56,798 nucleotides of DNA from an uncultured Acetatifactor sp. (GTDB taxonomy: Bacteria > Bacillota > Clostridia > Lachnospirales > Lachnospiraceae). Numbering within the stretch: position 1 is the stretch's first letter; each line of letters starts with the position of its first letter. The stretch spans positions 1-56,798 of the forward strand of contig CAJUSI010000035.1 in NCBI GenBank assembly GCA_910589035.1, read 5' to 3'. Below, piece by piece: positions 34,962 through 43,766 of this stretch. The notes under the pieces were generated by a model. The model was given only the letters and a program-made list of their open reading frames with translations, did no database searches and was not told the DNA's origin. Position numbers and translations under genes: made by a program.

Positions 34962-35747
34962 ATGAAATCTGTAAAATATTATGATATTGGTCTGAATCTG
35001 TTTTGCAGGCAGTTTCCGGAACCGGAGAGGATCATCGAAAAAGCCTGGGAGAATGAGGTATGCTGCATCCTTACCGGAACGGACAGCAAAGAGAACCGGA
35101 AGATAGATGACTTTGTAAAAAATCATGCTGCCTTTGGGACGGCAGGAATCCATCCGCACAATGCCGACAGGGCCGCACAGGAGGATTTCCAGGCCATGGA
35201 GCGGATGCTGACCCATAACCGCAGAATCGTGGCAGTAGGGGAATGTGGACTGGATTACGACAGGATGTTCTCTTCCAGGGAGAACCAGATACGATGCCTG
35301 GAAAAACATATAGTCCTGGCGGAAAAGCTGGACAAGCCGCTGTTTCTTCATGAGAGGGGCGCCGCCGGTGACTTTATAAAGAGATTCCGGAACCATCCGG
35401 ATATCTGTGCAAAGTCGGTGGTACACTGCTTTACGGGCGACAAAGCCACTCTGGATCGATACCTTTCCATGGGGTTCTCCATAGGTATTACGGGCTGGAT
35501 CTGCGATGACCGTCGCGGGGGAGAGCTGCGGGACGCCGTGTCCCTGATCCCGCTGGACAGAATTCTGGTGGAGACGGATGCTCCCTATCTGACCCCGAAG
35601 AATGTTCCGGGCCTTGACAGGACGAATGTACCTCAGAATATCAGATATGTGGTAAGGGACCTGGCCAGGTACATGAAAGTGCCGGAGGATGTGCTGGCAG
35701 AAAACGCCAGAAAAAATACGGAGCGTATTTTTGGGATCAACGATTAA
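34962..35747 (+). CDS. tatD: TatD-type metal-dependent hydrolase
   Basis: 261 residues that follow E. coli TatD closely: YYDIGLNLF, GTAGIHPHNAD, VGECGLDYDRMFS, PLFLHERGAA, VVHCFTGDK, ITGWICDDRRGGELR, LVETDAPYLTPKN. The N-terminus DIGLN replaces the D-x-H-x-H of the YcfH branch, which is normal for the TatD branch. The family hydrolyses DNA (3'-5' exonuclease) and possibly D-aminoacyl esters. ATG at 34962 follows GGAGGAAAAT; the gene stands alone and ends in a hairpin. Confidence 0.9.
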   Translation: MKSVKYYDIGLNLFCRQFPEPERIIEKAWENEVCCILTGTDSKENRKIDDFVKNHAAFGTAGIHPHNADRAAQEDFQAMERMLTHNRRIVAVGECGLDYDRMFSSRENQIRCLEKHIVLAEKLDKPLFLHERGAAGDFIKRFRNHPDICAKSVVHCFTGDKATLDRYLSMGFSIGITGWICDDRRGGELRDAVSLIPLDRILVETDAPYLTPKNVPGLDRTNVPQNIRYVVRDLARYMKVPEDVLAENARKNTERIFGIND

Positions 35748-35750
35748 ATG

Positions 35751-35798
35751 TCTGCCCGGCTTCGGAGGAAACTATGTTCAGAACCGAAGCCGGGCAGA
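35751..35798 (+). terminator. hairpin after tatD
   Basis: TCTGCCCGGCTTCGG (35751-35765) pairs perfectly with 35784-35798 (15 bp, 18-nt loop), 4 bp after the stop. No long T-tract, so perhaps a bidirectional or structural terminator shared with the minus-strand sigma remnant. Confidence 0.65.
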
Positions 35799-35833
35799 AT
35801 TCCCGGACGAAGAAATCAGCGCAGGAAATCAGT

Positions 35834-36508
35834 TTATACGCCGCTTCGTTTCCTTTCCGGCAGGTCGTACATACCGAAGGAAAGCTCTTCCCCGATGCGG
35901 GGAATGATCAGCATTCCGGGCAGTTCCTCGTGGCGGACCGCAAAGGGCGGTTGGGAGGAAGGTCTGATGGTATAGTCCGGCAGCAACAGCGGTAAATTTG
36001 AATTTTTCATGTCTGAATCTCCTTTCGATAATTTCGGGCGGCAGGGATAATGCTCTTTGAATCTCCGCTTTGCCGTGTGAAGACGGCTTTTGACGGTACC
36101 GAGGGGTATCTTCAGCTTTGCGGCGATATCCGCCTGGGACATTTCTTCCCAGAAATACAGGTATAAAATCTGCTTCTCCCGATCGCCCAGCATGCGGAGG
36201 GTTTCCGCGGCGGCATGGGGCTGCGTGATTCCGCAGCCGCCGTAGCAGAGCCTGCTTTCACTGATTTCGTCTATGGAAATTTCCCAGAGCTTTGCTCTTT
36301 TGCGGAAATAATCATTGCATTTATGCCGGGCAATGCCCAGAATTCATGCCTTGAAATTTGCCTCGTTTTTCAGGGACGGGAATTGCCGGAAGGCGGCCAG
36401 CAGGGATTCCTGCAGCACATCCTCCGCATCAGCCCGGGACGGCAGGCGAAATCTCACAAACCGCTCAATATTCGCAGGATTCTGCCGAAGCAGTTCCTCA
36501 AAATCCAT
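35834..36508 (-). pseudogene. sigma-70-family gene interrupted by an in-frame TGA
   Basis: Frame 36508-35834 reads as one sigma factor. Region 2 is NPANIERFVRFRLPSRADAE then DVLQESLLAAFRQFP; after NFKA comes TGA (36346-36344) exactly where the family has Trp; the frame continues ILGIARHKCNDYFRKRA. Region 4 follows: LGDREKQILYLYFWEEMSQA then DIAAKLKIPLGTVKSRLHTA. A C-terminal extension (PFAVRHEELPG) is cut short at PERKRSGV. Likely TGG-to-TGA change plus C-terminal truncation. Start at 36508 has AGGAGAG. Confidence 0.75.
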
Positions 36509-36732
36509 GGGGCATTCTCTCCTTTCCGTTTTTTCTGAAATGCATTTCATATCTATAGTCGCAGAAAAGAGGCAAAAGGTTCAGAAAAATCTATATTTAG
36601 TATATCGTTTTATGGAAGTGAAAATAAAAGAGGGAGATGGACTATGTCCGCAGCCTGGGTAAAAACCGGTTGCTTTTGTGTGATTTTTACAGGCAGACTC
36701 ATAGATTTATGGTAGAAAAAGAATCGCAGAGA

Positions 36733-36741
36733 TGATATAAT
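36733..36741 (+). promoter_or_regulatory. extended -10 element upstream of the ABC-F gene
   Basis: TGATATAAT (TG-n-TATAAT) about 195 bp before the ABC-F start; no good -35 box. The long 5' leader is a usual feature of regulated ABC-F genes. Confidence 0.5.
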
Positions 36742-36774
36742 CGGGGAAATGACATAATTCCGGAATAAATTTCA

Positions 36775-36862
36775 GAAGACATTCGGAAAGAAATCCTGAG
36801 CAAAATGATCAGAAAAGGTTCCGGAAGGAGCCGAAGAAGATATTCGGAAAGAGATCCTGAGC
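36775..36862 (+). repeat. 27-bp direct repeats in the ABC-F leader
   Basis: GAAGAYATTCGGAAAGARAT plus CCTGAGC occurs at 36775-36801 and 36836-36862 (24 of 27 identical, 61 bp apart). Between and through them a small frame (36805-36876, MIRKGSGRSRRRYSERDPER) could be an Arg-rich leader peptide. Confidence 0.5.
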
Positions 36863-36934
36863 GAAATTCCGAATGAAAGGCCGCAGGCCGAAAGGAAACG
36901 AAGAGAGAACGGGGAGCGGGAGAGGATACAGACT

Positions 36935-39061
36935 ATGAGATATCAGATCAGACACGCGCTGGTGCAGTACGGCGCGGATACCATATTGGAGGACGTGAAT
37001 TTTGAGATCCGGGACAGCGAGAAAATCGCGGTGATCGGGCGCAACGGCTGCGGCAAGACCACCCTGATGAAGCTGATCAACGGGGACATTCATATGAACA
37101 ACCTGGACAGCGACGAGGAATGCGGCATCACCATGGCGGGAAAGCAGAGCATCGGTTTCCTGCACCAGATCAGCTTCCCGGAGGGCGGAATCTCCGTGGA
37201 GGAGGAAATCAAGAAGGTTTTCGCGCCCATTTTTGCCTGCGAAGCCAGGATGAAGGAGATCGAGGAGCTGCTGCAGGCGGGCCAGGACGGAAGGCTCCTG
37301 CACGAGTACGACGACCTGCAGAAGCAGATGGAAGCCCTCCGGGGCTACACCTGGAGGCAGGATATGGAAATCATGTTCCAGCGCTTCGGCTTTGCCCTGG
37401 CGGATCTGGAGCGTCCCATCGGCAGCTTCTCCGGCGGCCAGCAGACCAAGGTGGCCTTTATCAAGCTGCTCCTAAGCAGACCGGATATCATGCTGCTGGA
37501 CGAGCCCACCAACCATCTGGACCTCCCCACCATCGAGTGGTTGGAGGATTATCTGAAAAATTACGAGAAAGCCGTGGTCATTGTGTCCCATGACCGGATG
37601 TTCCTGGACCGGATCATCGACGTGACCTACGAGATCGAATACCACCGGATCAAGCGCTACCCGGGCAATTACACCGCCTTCCTGAAGCAGAAGGAGGAGG
37701 CGCTGGCCAAGCAGGAAAAGGATTATGAGGCCCAGCAGAAAGAAATCCAGCGCCTGACGGAGTGGATTGAAAAGTGGAAGAACACGCCCAGCAAGGTGGC
37801 GGCCACCCGTTCCAAGCGCATGGTCATCGAGCATATGGTGAAGATCGAAAAGCCCAGGCGCTTTGACACCAGGGCCTTCCGCGCCCTTTTTCAGCCCAGG
37901 ACGGAGAGCTATACGGATGTGCTGACGGCCAAAAAGCTGGGAATCGGCTATACCGGGGAGCTCTGCCGGGTTTCTTTTGCGCTGCGCAAGGGAGATCGGC
38001 TGGCGATCATCGGGGAGAACGGCATCGGGAAATCCACCCTGTTAAAGACCCTCACCGGTCTCCTAAAGCCTCTGGGGGGCAGCTTTTCCTTTGGCCCCAA
38101 TGTGGAATGGGGATATTTCGACCAGCAGGCGGCGGTGTCCCTCCAGGCAGATCCGCAGCAGACAGTGCTGGAGAATTTCTGGGAGGAATATCCCCGCCTG
38201 AACAGAGAGGAGGTCCGCGGCGCCCTGGGAAGCTTCCTCTTCTCCCAGGAGGAGGTGGAGAAGAAGATGGGGCAGCTCTCCGGCGGAGAGCGGGTGCGCC
38301 TTGCTCTGTGCAAAATGTTTCAGACCAGGCCCAACCTCCTGATCCTGGACGAGCCCACCAACCATATGGATATCATAGGGAAAGAGGCCCTGGAGCAGAT
38401 GCTGGCCGCCTTCACCGGTACGGTGCTGTTCGTGTCCCATGACCGGTACTTTATCCGCCAGGTGGCCACGGGGATTCTGGAGTTCGAGGGGCAGGAGGTG
38501 ACCCAGTACCCTTACGCCTATGAGGACTACCTGCACGAGAAGGAAAAGCGGATGACGCTCTTTGGCGGGAACGGAGCCGGGGGCAGTAACGGACAGGGGG
38601 GCAAGGGCAGAATCGGAAGCGGAGGCAAAGCCGGGAACGGGAACGCACAGGGGAGCGGATCCGGAAACGGAAATAGAAGCGGAGCTGGGAGCGAAAATGG
38701 AGCCGGAAGCGGGTCGGCCTCTGGGAAATCCGCACAGACCCAGGGAGCAGCCCCGGGAAACAGAGAAGGCGGCTCCGGCACACCCACCCTTGCGGACATC
38801 TTTGACAAGAAAACCTACTACAGCCCCGGAAAGATCAGATCCCGCCTCACCAGGCAGTTGGAGAAATACGAGCGCCTGCTCTCGGAGAGCGAAGAGCGCA
38901 TGGCAGAGCTGAAGCTGCAGATGATGGATCCGGCCCTGGCCTCGGATTACGAGAAGCTCATGGAACTACAGAACGGGCTGGATGCGGAGGAGCAGACCCA
39001 GGAATCCCTCCTGGAACGGATGCTGGAGACGGAGACAGCGCTGCAGGAGCTTCCGTCTTAG
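36935..39061 (+). CDS. ABC-F family ATPase (ribosome-associated) with Gly-rich insert
   Basis: 708 residues. Two ABC domains: Walker A GRNGCGKTT / signature FSGGQQTK / LLDEPTNHLD, and GENGIGKST / LSGGERVRLAL / LILDEPTNHMD. There is no membrane domain, the ABC-F mark. The inter-domain linker is at ~235-310. After domain two a ~75-residue Gly/Ser/Asn-rich low-complexity insert (38563-38790) precedes a C-terminal coiled coil (~625-700). ABC-F proteins act on the ribosomal E-site in translation or antibiotic protection. The insert is unusual. The long leader may allow attenuation. ATG at 36935 follows GGGAGCGGGAGAGG. Confidence 0.9.
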   Translation: MRYQIRHALVQYGADTILEDVNFEIRDSEKIAVIGRNGCGKTTLMKLINGDIHMNNLDSDEECGITMAGKQSIGFLHQISFPEGGISVEEEIKKVFAPIFACEARMKEIEELLQAGQDGRLLHEYDDLQKQMEALRGYTWRQDMEIMFQRFGFALADLERPIGSFSGGQQTKVAFIKLLLSRPDIMLLDEPTNHLDLPTIEWLEDYLKNYEKAVVIVSHDRMFLDRIIDVTYEIEYHRIKRYPGNYTAFLKQKEEALAKQEKDYEAQQKEIQRLTEWIEKWKNTPSKVAATRSKRMVIEHMVKIEKPRRFDTRAFRALFQPRTESYTDVLTAKKLGIGYTGELCRVSFALRKGDRLAIIGENGIGKSTLLKTLTGLLKPLGGSFSFGPNVEWGYFDQQAAVSLQADPQQTVLENFWEEYPRLNREEVRGALGSFLFSQEEVEKKMGQLSGGERVRLALCKMFQTRPNLLILDEPTNHMDIIGKEALEQMLAAFTGTVLFVSHDRYFIRQVATGILEFEGQEVTQYPYAYEDYLHEKEKRMTLFGGNGAGGSNGQGGKGRIGSGGKAGNGNAQGSGSGNGNRSGAGSENGAGSGSASGKSAQTQGAAPGNREGGSGTPTLADIFDKKTYYSPGKIRSRLTRQLEKYERLLSESEERMAELKLQMMDPALASDYEKLMELQNGLDAEEQTQESLLERMLETETALQELPS

Positions 39062-39075
39062 CCCCTGGCTTTCCC

Positions 39076-39192
39076 CTATTTATCCCCATAATGGCCTCTG
39101 CAGTGGGCAATATAGAGCCGCCCGTTTTCCATATGGTAGACGAGGCGGTCTTTTTCATTGATGCGGCGGCTGTTCCGACCATATTTTTTCAC
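39076..39192 (-). pseudogene. truncated YoeB toxin (C-terminal half)
   Basis: The reading frame following the RelB-like antitoxin (4-bp overlap, GTGA) encodes GRNSRRINEKDRLVYHMENG and ends IAHCRGHYGDK, the conserved C-terminal half of YoeB including RRINEKxRLVY and the final HY motif. About 45 N-terminal residues are gone. So the toxin is disabled while the antitoxin is intact. Confidence 0.75.
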
Positions 39193-39458
39193 TCATCGTC
39201 CACCTCAATCAGGTCATGGGCGACGCCTTTTCCGGCTCTCAGCTCCCGGACGGATTTCTTCACATAGGCCATGTTTTCCTCGGAAAAGAATGGATCGGCA
39301 GTCTGGGCGATCTCAAACGGGATGCGGTTTTCGCGTAAAACTGCTTTCACAAAAAGATTGATTGCGGTAGAAGTATTCAGGCCAACATTGGAGCAGAAAG
39401 AATCAAAACGGACCTTGTCTTTTTCGTCTACCCTTGCGGTTAAGGTTGCCAATGCCAT
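39189..39458 (-). CDS. RelB/DinJ-family antitoxin (orphan)
   Basis: 89 residues from MALATLTARVDEKDKVRFDS, the ribbon-helix-helix opening of RelB/DinJ, followed by STAINLFVKAVLRENRIPFE. ATG at 39458 follows AGGAGAG; a longer frame to 39515 lies in the promoter. The matching toxin gene is truncated. Such antitoxins repress their own promoter, where TACAACACTATTGTA lies 30 bp upstream. Confidence 0.85.
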   Translation of the reverse strand: MALATLTARVDEKDKVRFDSFCSNVGLNTSTAINLFVKAVLRENRIPFEIAQTADPFFSEENMAYVKKSVRELRAGKGVAHDLIEVDDE

Positions 39459-39488
39459 AGATATCTCTCCTTTCATATTTGTTACCAT

Positions 39489-39503
39489 TACAACACTATT
39501 GTA
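39489..39503 (-). promoter_or_regulatory. palindrome upstream of the RelB-like gene
   Basis: TACAACACTATTGTA: 5-bp arms around a 5-bp centre, next to a TACAAT-type -10 box on the minus strand. Candidate autorepression operator. Confidence 0.5.
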
Positions 39504-39740
39504 TGCTAAAAACAAGCGAATGTATTACATGTGGGATGAATGGTTATACAAATTAACAAAAATTACTTTTTCTGCGGGTTTAGGAAAAGATTTCTCCCAA
39601 TATCATTTATACAAGTTTTTTGGTTTTTCCATTGTTTGTTGATTTAACAAGAACCATATTTTTCTTGACCCTCCGTCCGGATACGGCTATAATGGAAGAA
39701 AACCTAAAATCAGCCGAAATAATTATAAAGGCGGTGCACT

Positions 39741-40970
39741 ATGGAATACATCAACCGGCATATGGAAAGCTGCATTCTGGAATTAAGCAAATCATACTCC
39801 GCAATCCTGTTGACAGGCCCCCGGCAGGCGGGCAAAACAACCATGCTGCGGGAGCTGGCAGACAGGGAAAACATCGGACGGCAGTACGTGACGCTGGACG
39901 ACCTCATGGAGCGTGACATGGCGAAGAACGACCCGGCCATGTTTCTGCAGCTTCACAAACCGCCGGTGCTTATCGATGAAGTGCAGTACGCCCCGGAACT
40001 GTTCACCTATGTGAAGATTCATATCGATCAATATCAAAACCCCGGCGATTTCTGGATGACCGGCTCGCAGATCTTCCGCCTCATGCAGGGCGTGCGGGAA
40101 TCCCTGGCCGGGCGTGTGGCGCTGCTGCATATGTCGCCGCTGTCTCAGCGGGAGATGACGGGCGCTCCCTGCGTGCCGTTCACCACGGATATAGAACGCT
40201 TCCTTGCCGGGCGGGAACAGCTTCGGCCTGTCACCGTGCCAGAGCTGTTCGCCCGGCTGTGGCGGGGATCCATGCCGGGACTCATCAGCGGACGGACGCC
40301 GGACCGAAATGTCTTCTACTCATCCTACCTTTCCACCTATGTGGAGCGGGATGTTCGGGAACTCTCCGGCGGCGTGGACGCGCTGAAATTAAACCGCTTC
40401 GTCACTGCCGTCGCCGCCCGCTGCTCCCAGCTTCTGAATTACAAGGCGTTGGCCGACGATGCGGATATCGACATCCAGACTTCAAAGGCATGGATTCATA
40501 TTCTGGAGACACTGGGGATCCTCTTTCTGCTGCATCCCTACTCCAACAACGTCCTGAAACGCACCATCAAAACGCCGAAGGTGTACTTCTACGATACAGG
40601 CCTGGTCTGTTACCTCACCCGGTGGTCCTCACCGGAGGTGACGGAAAGCGGCGCTATGAGCGGCGCGCTGCTGGAGAACTTTACCGTGTCGGAAATCATG
40701 AAGAGCTATCAGAATGCGGGGCTGGAGCCGTATCTCTATTTCTATCGCGACCGCGACGCCAAAGAGATCGACATCATCCTGGAGGGCGACGGCATGCTCT
40801 GCCCGCTGGAGATTAAAAAGACCGCCATGCCGGATAAGCGCCTAACCCGCGTCTTCGGAGTTCTCGACAAATCGCCCATTCGGCTGGGGACCGGCGCCAT
40901 TCTCTGCATGGCGGACAAATTCGGCGCCTTTGACAGTGAGCATCTGATTGTTCCGATTTGGATGATATGA
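39741..40970 (+). CDS. AAA_14/DUF4143 ATPase
   Basis: 409 residues. N-terminal P-loop LTGPRQAGKTTMLREL, Walker B PPVLIDEVQY, and the sensor region FWMTGSQIFRLM; a winged-helix DUF4143 domain (~200-400) with FYSSYLSTYVERDVRELSG and the nuclease-like YFYRDRDAKEIDIILEGDG, LEIKKT. Very common in Clostridia and archaea; the function is unknown. Start ATG at 39741. Unlinked in function to neighbours, 31 bp before the agr-type regulator. Confidence 0.88.
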   Translation: MEYINRHMESCILELSKSYSAILLTGPRQAGKTTMLRELADRENIGRQYVTLDDLMERDMAKNDPAMFLQLHKPPVLIDEVQYAPELFTYVKIHIDQYQNPGDFWMTGSQIFRLMQGVRESLAGRVALLHMSPLSQREMTGAPCVPFTTDIERFLAGREQLRPVTVPELFARLWRGSMPGLISGRTPDRNVFYSSYLSTYVERDVRELSGGVDALKLNRFVTAVAARCSQLLNYKALADDADIDIQTSKAWIHILETLGILFLLHPYSNNVLKRTIKTPKVYFYDTGLVCYLTRWSSPEVTESGAMSGALLENFTVSEIMKSYQNAGLEPYLYFYRDRDAKEIDIILEGDGMLCPLEIKKTAMPDKRLTRVFGVLDKSPIRLGTGAILCMADKFGAFDSEHLIVPIWMI

Positions 40971-41000
40971 GTTATTTTAATAACGAAATGGAGGCGCCTG

Positions 41001-41717
41001 GTGGAAAGAAGAACAGCGAGAGCGATATTGATTGACGATGCCCCGGAATTCCATGGTATATTCCGGAAGGCATTGGAGACAGCGGCCACGGAGGCAGATT
41101 TCTCTGTGGATTTGGTATGCAGAAGCGGGCTGGAGGGCGATGCCCGGGAGATAGAAGATTTCGATATTTATTTCGTGGACATTGAGTTGGGGGAGGAATC
41201 AGGGATAGAACTGGCCCTGGATCTGCAGAGACGGAACTCCGGCAGGGAAATCATCTTTGTCAGCGCATATGAGAATTATGTATGGAAATCCATGCTGGTC
41301 AGGCCCCGGTTTTTTATCCGCAAGAGGGTGCTGGAAGCCGATCTGCAGGAGGTGACGGCATTCCTGAAGAAGCTGTGGGAGAAGAAATATGTCCGGGTGG
41401 AGGTTGCGCAGGTTGAGGTGTGTCCGCAGACGGTCCTATGGTGCGAAAGCAAGGAGCATTATGTGGACATCCATCAGGAAGACGGCAGTAGCATACTGCT
41501 TCGCACCAGTCTCCGGCAAGTGGAGAGCCTGTTTTCAGAGTTCCACTATATCAGGATACATAATCGCCGCATGGTGAATCTGGAATATGTAGAGCGCTTT
41601 AAGGGGAACCGGGTTACCTTAAAGGACGGAACGGTTTTGCAGGTAAGCAGAGCCTATCAGAAGAAGGTTCAGGAAGGCTTCAAAAGATGGTTTGAAAGAG
41701 TTTATTTACAGTTCTAA
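41001..41717 (+). CDS. LytTR-family response regulator (AgrA-like)
   Basis: 238 residues, GTG start after GGAGG. Receiver (1-~125): ILIDDAPEF, phospho-acceptor in FDIYFVDIELGEESGIELAL, switch residues in FVSAYENYV. LytTR DNA-binding domain (~140-235): WCESKEHYVDIHQEDGSSIL, FHYIRIHNRRMVNLEYVERF. In agr systems this regulator, once phosphorylated, activates agrBD. It is 15 bp before the kinase. Confidence 0.88.
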   Translation: MERRTARAILIDDAPEFHGIFRKALETAATEADFSVDLVCRSGLEGDAREIEDFDIYFVDIELGEESGIELALDLQRRNSGREIIFVSAYENYVWKSMLVRPRFFIRKRVLEADLQEVTAFLKKLWEKKYVRVEVAQVEVCPQTVLWCESKEHYVDIHQEDGSSILLRTSLRQVESLFSEFHYIRIHNRRMVNLEYVERFKGNRVTLKDGTVLQVSRAYQKKVQEGFKRWFERVYLQF

Positions 41718-41731
41718 GAAGGGGAGAAGAT

Positions 41732-43030
41732 ATGACTGTTATGGAGGTGGGAGCAGATTTATTCGAGTCCGCTTTATATGTGATTTTTCTGGATTTGTTC
41801 CATACTCGCAGGCTGAAAGGGAGAAAGGCCTGTGCGTGTTCATTTGTGTGCTTTCTGCTGTTATCTGCGAATATCCTGGCCTCTGATATGGTGACGTTTT
41901 ACAGCGGACTGCCCATTGCCATAGATTTGGTGATCACGATATGCTATGCAAGGCTGTGCCTGCATGGAACGATATGGGCGCAGCTGGGGAGCATCCTGCT
42001 GTATCAGATGGGATTGATCGGAGCGGCTGTCATGGTGATTGGCGGGCTGTCATTTGGTAAAGACATGGGCCTGCTGCTATGGATGGATGTGAATTCTTTG
42101 GAAAGAGCATTCATGCTGGCGGGAAATAAGGTTCTGTTGACGGTCTATGTGATCTTTCTGATCAGGCAGAAACGGCATTTTGAAGCCAGGCGTTCCAGAG
42201 AGGCATTCCTTGTACTGTTCCTGGTACCGATTGTCGTCATAACGCTGTCGGTTATCCTGCTTAAGCTCCTGTTTGAGATTTACTACGCGGATGAGCGGGG
42301 AGGGATGATTATGGGTATCATGGTCGGGATCGTATTTCTGCTTGCCGTGGTCATGTATCTTTATACCAGGGTGGTTCAAAAGGAACAGCAGGAACGGGAA
42401 AAAGAATATGCCATAACCATGGCGGAGGAACAGAAGCAGTCCTACCAGAACCTGTTCAGGCAGTATGAGGATATCCGCATAATGGAACACGACATGAAGA
42501 ACAGGCTGCTGGGGATGAAGAACTATTTTGTTTCCGGGGAGATCGACAGGGGAGTGGAGAAGATAGATGAGCTGCTGGAGGTGTATGGGGCGAATGCGGC
42601 AGGATGGGTGAAAGGAGGATGCCCCTGGCAGACGGTGATCGAGTCGAAGCTGACGTACGCAAAGGAACAGGGAATCTCTGTGGAGAGCAGGGTAGAGAAG
42701 GGAGACTATAGCGCCGTCAACGATATAGATTTCTGCATCATTCTGGGGAATCTGCTGGACAATGCGGTGGAGGCGCAGGCAGGAGGAATGGATAAGCGGA
42801 TCCGCCTCTATGTATCAGAAGACAAAGGGATGATCTATGTGCGGCTGGAGAACAACGTGCCGGAAGGAGCAGATATCCGGCTGTGGGGAACGGGCAAGAA
42901 GGATTCCGCACGGCATGGCTTCGGGATTCGGAGCGTGAGAGAGATCATCAAAAGGTATGAGGGAAGAATAGATTATGAAACGGGCGGCGGAAAAGTCGTG
43001 GCTACGGTTCTGCTGCAAATACCACCCTGA
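41732..43030 (+). CDS. GHKL-type sensor histidine kinase (AgrC-like)
   Basis: 432 residues. Six or seven membrane helices in the first ~215 residues, a linker coiled coil (KEQQEREKEYAITMAEEQKQ), the phospho-acceptor motif RIMEHDMKNRLLGMKNYF and the GHKL ATPase: ILGNLLDNAVEAQAG (N-box) and RHGFGIRSVREIIKRYEG (G-box). This is the AgrC/YesM-type layout for peptide sensing. Stop codon lies in the following terminator. No cognate peptide other than the broken AgrD is nearby. Confidence 0.9.
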   Translation: MTVMEVGADLFESALYVIFLDLFHTRRLKGRKACACSFVCFLLLSANILASDMVTFYSGLPIAIDLVITICYARLCLHGTIWAQLGSILLYQMGLIGAAVMVIGGLSFGKDMGLLLWMDVNSLERAFMLAGNKVLLTVYVIFLIRQKRHFEARRSREAFLVLFLVPIVVITLSVILLKLLFEIYYADERGGMIMGIMVGIVFLLAVVMYLYTRVVQKEQQEREKEYAITMAEEQKQSYQNLFRQYEDIRIMEHDMKNRLLGMKNYFVSGEIDRGVEKIDELLEVYGANAAGWVKGGCPWQTVIESKLTYAKEQGISVESRVEKGDYSAVNDIDFCIILGNLLDNAVEAQAGGMDKRIRLYVSEDKGMIYVRLENNVPEGADIRLWGTGKKDSARHGFGIRSVREIIKRYEGRIDYETGGGKVVATVLLQIPP

Positions 43031-43050
43031 ATATGACAGGGTGGTATTTT
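43017..43050 (+). terminator. terminator overlapping the kinase stop codon
   Basis: AAATACCACCCTG (43017-43029), 7-nt loop, CAGGGTGGTATTT (43037-43049), then T's. Separates regulator/kinase transcription from agrB. Confidence 0.85.
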
Positions 43051-43054
43051 TACC

Positions 43055-43083
43055 AAACTTGTCAAAAAATGCAGAACTTGACA
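43055..43083 (+). promoter_or_regulatory. direct repeat ahead of agrB (candidate AgrA-type site)
   Basis: AACTTGTCA and AACTTGACA at 43056-43064 and 43075-43083 are 19 bp apart. LytTR regulators bind such tandem 9-bp repeats about two turns apart. No clear -10 at standard distance was found. Confidence 0.4.
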
Positions 43084-43145
43084 TCGTTCTTTTCTTTTGG
43101 CAAAAGGACGGTTATGCTGTATATAAAGGAAGAAGGGGAAGCATT

Positions 43146-43766
43146 TTGACAGATAAAGCGGCGGAGTATATTGTTGACAGATTATGCCGCACAGGGCATA
43201 TCGATAATAGGGAAAAGGCTGTCTATAAGGTTGGGTTTGATGTCATTATGGGGACATTTGTTAACGGGGCGGTCATTTTAGCGGCAGGGATTCTGCTGAA
43301 GGATGCAGCAGGTGCGTTCCTGTTTCTGATATGCTTCTGTACCACGAGGAACTATTGCGGGGGATATCATGCGAAGACCCGGCTGAAATGCCTGTTGACC
43401 ATGCTGTCTGCGTTCTGCTGTGTCTCTGTGATGTCTGGAGTGCTCCTGCAGGTTCCGGGTGTCTGGAGATTGGGCTATGGGGCGGTGTCGGCGGCTTTAG
43501 GAGGTCTGCTGTTTGCGTTTGTTCCCGTGGCGGATATTACAAAGAGATATAATGTGGATGATGTGACAAGGAACCGGAAAAAGGCACTGCGGATTCTGGT
43601 CATGTGGTATGCTGCGGTTGGCATTGGTATATTTTGGAACCGCATGGCTGCGGCTGAAATCAGTATGACAATGAATGCAGTGGCAGTGATGATACTGGTA
43701 ACAAGGCCATGGAAAAGAATGGATGGCAAAATTATAAAAACGAATGAAAAGGAGAGAAAGTCATGA
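43146..43766 (+). CDS. agrB: AgrB-family peptide-processing membrane protease
   Basis: 206 residues from TTG at 43146 (AGAAGGGG upstream) with LTDKAAEYIVDRLCRTG, the usual AgrB start; a longer frame to 42975 overlaps the kinase. The catalytic pair is visible: RNYCGGYHAKTRLKC, with His and Cys seven residues apart as in S. aureus (His77/Cys84). About five to six helices follow. It cleaves and cyclises the AgrD pro-peptide at the membrane. Its stop overlaps the agrD ATG (ATGA). Confidence 0.88.
   Translation: MTDKAAEYIVDRLCRTGHIDNREKAVYKVGFDVIMGTFVNGAVILAAGILLKDAAGAFLFLICFCTTRNYCGGYHAKTRLKCLLTMLSAFCCVSVMSGVLLQVPGVWRLGYGAVSAALGGLLFAFVPVADITKRYNVDDVTRNRKKALRILVMWYAAVGIGIFWNRMAAAEISMTMNAVAVMILVTRPWKRMDGKIIKTNEKERKS

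Noticed and set aside
42975..43145. 57-residue N-terminal extension of AgrB
   Set aside because: It overlaps the kinase end and the terminator; AgrB proteins are ~190-210 residues, matching the TTG start at 43146.
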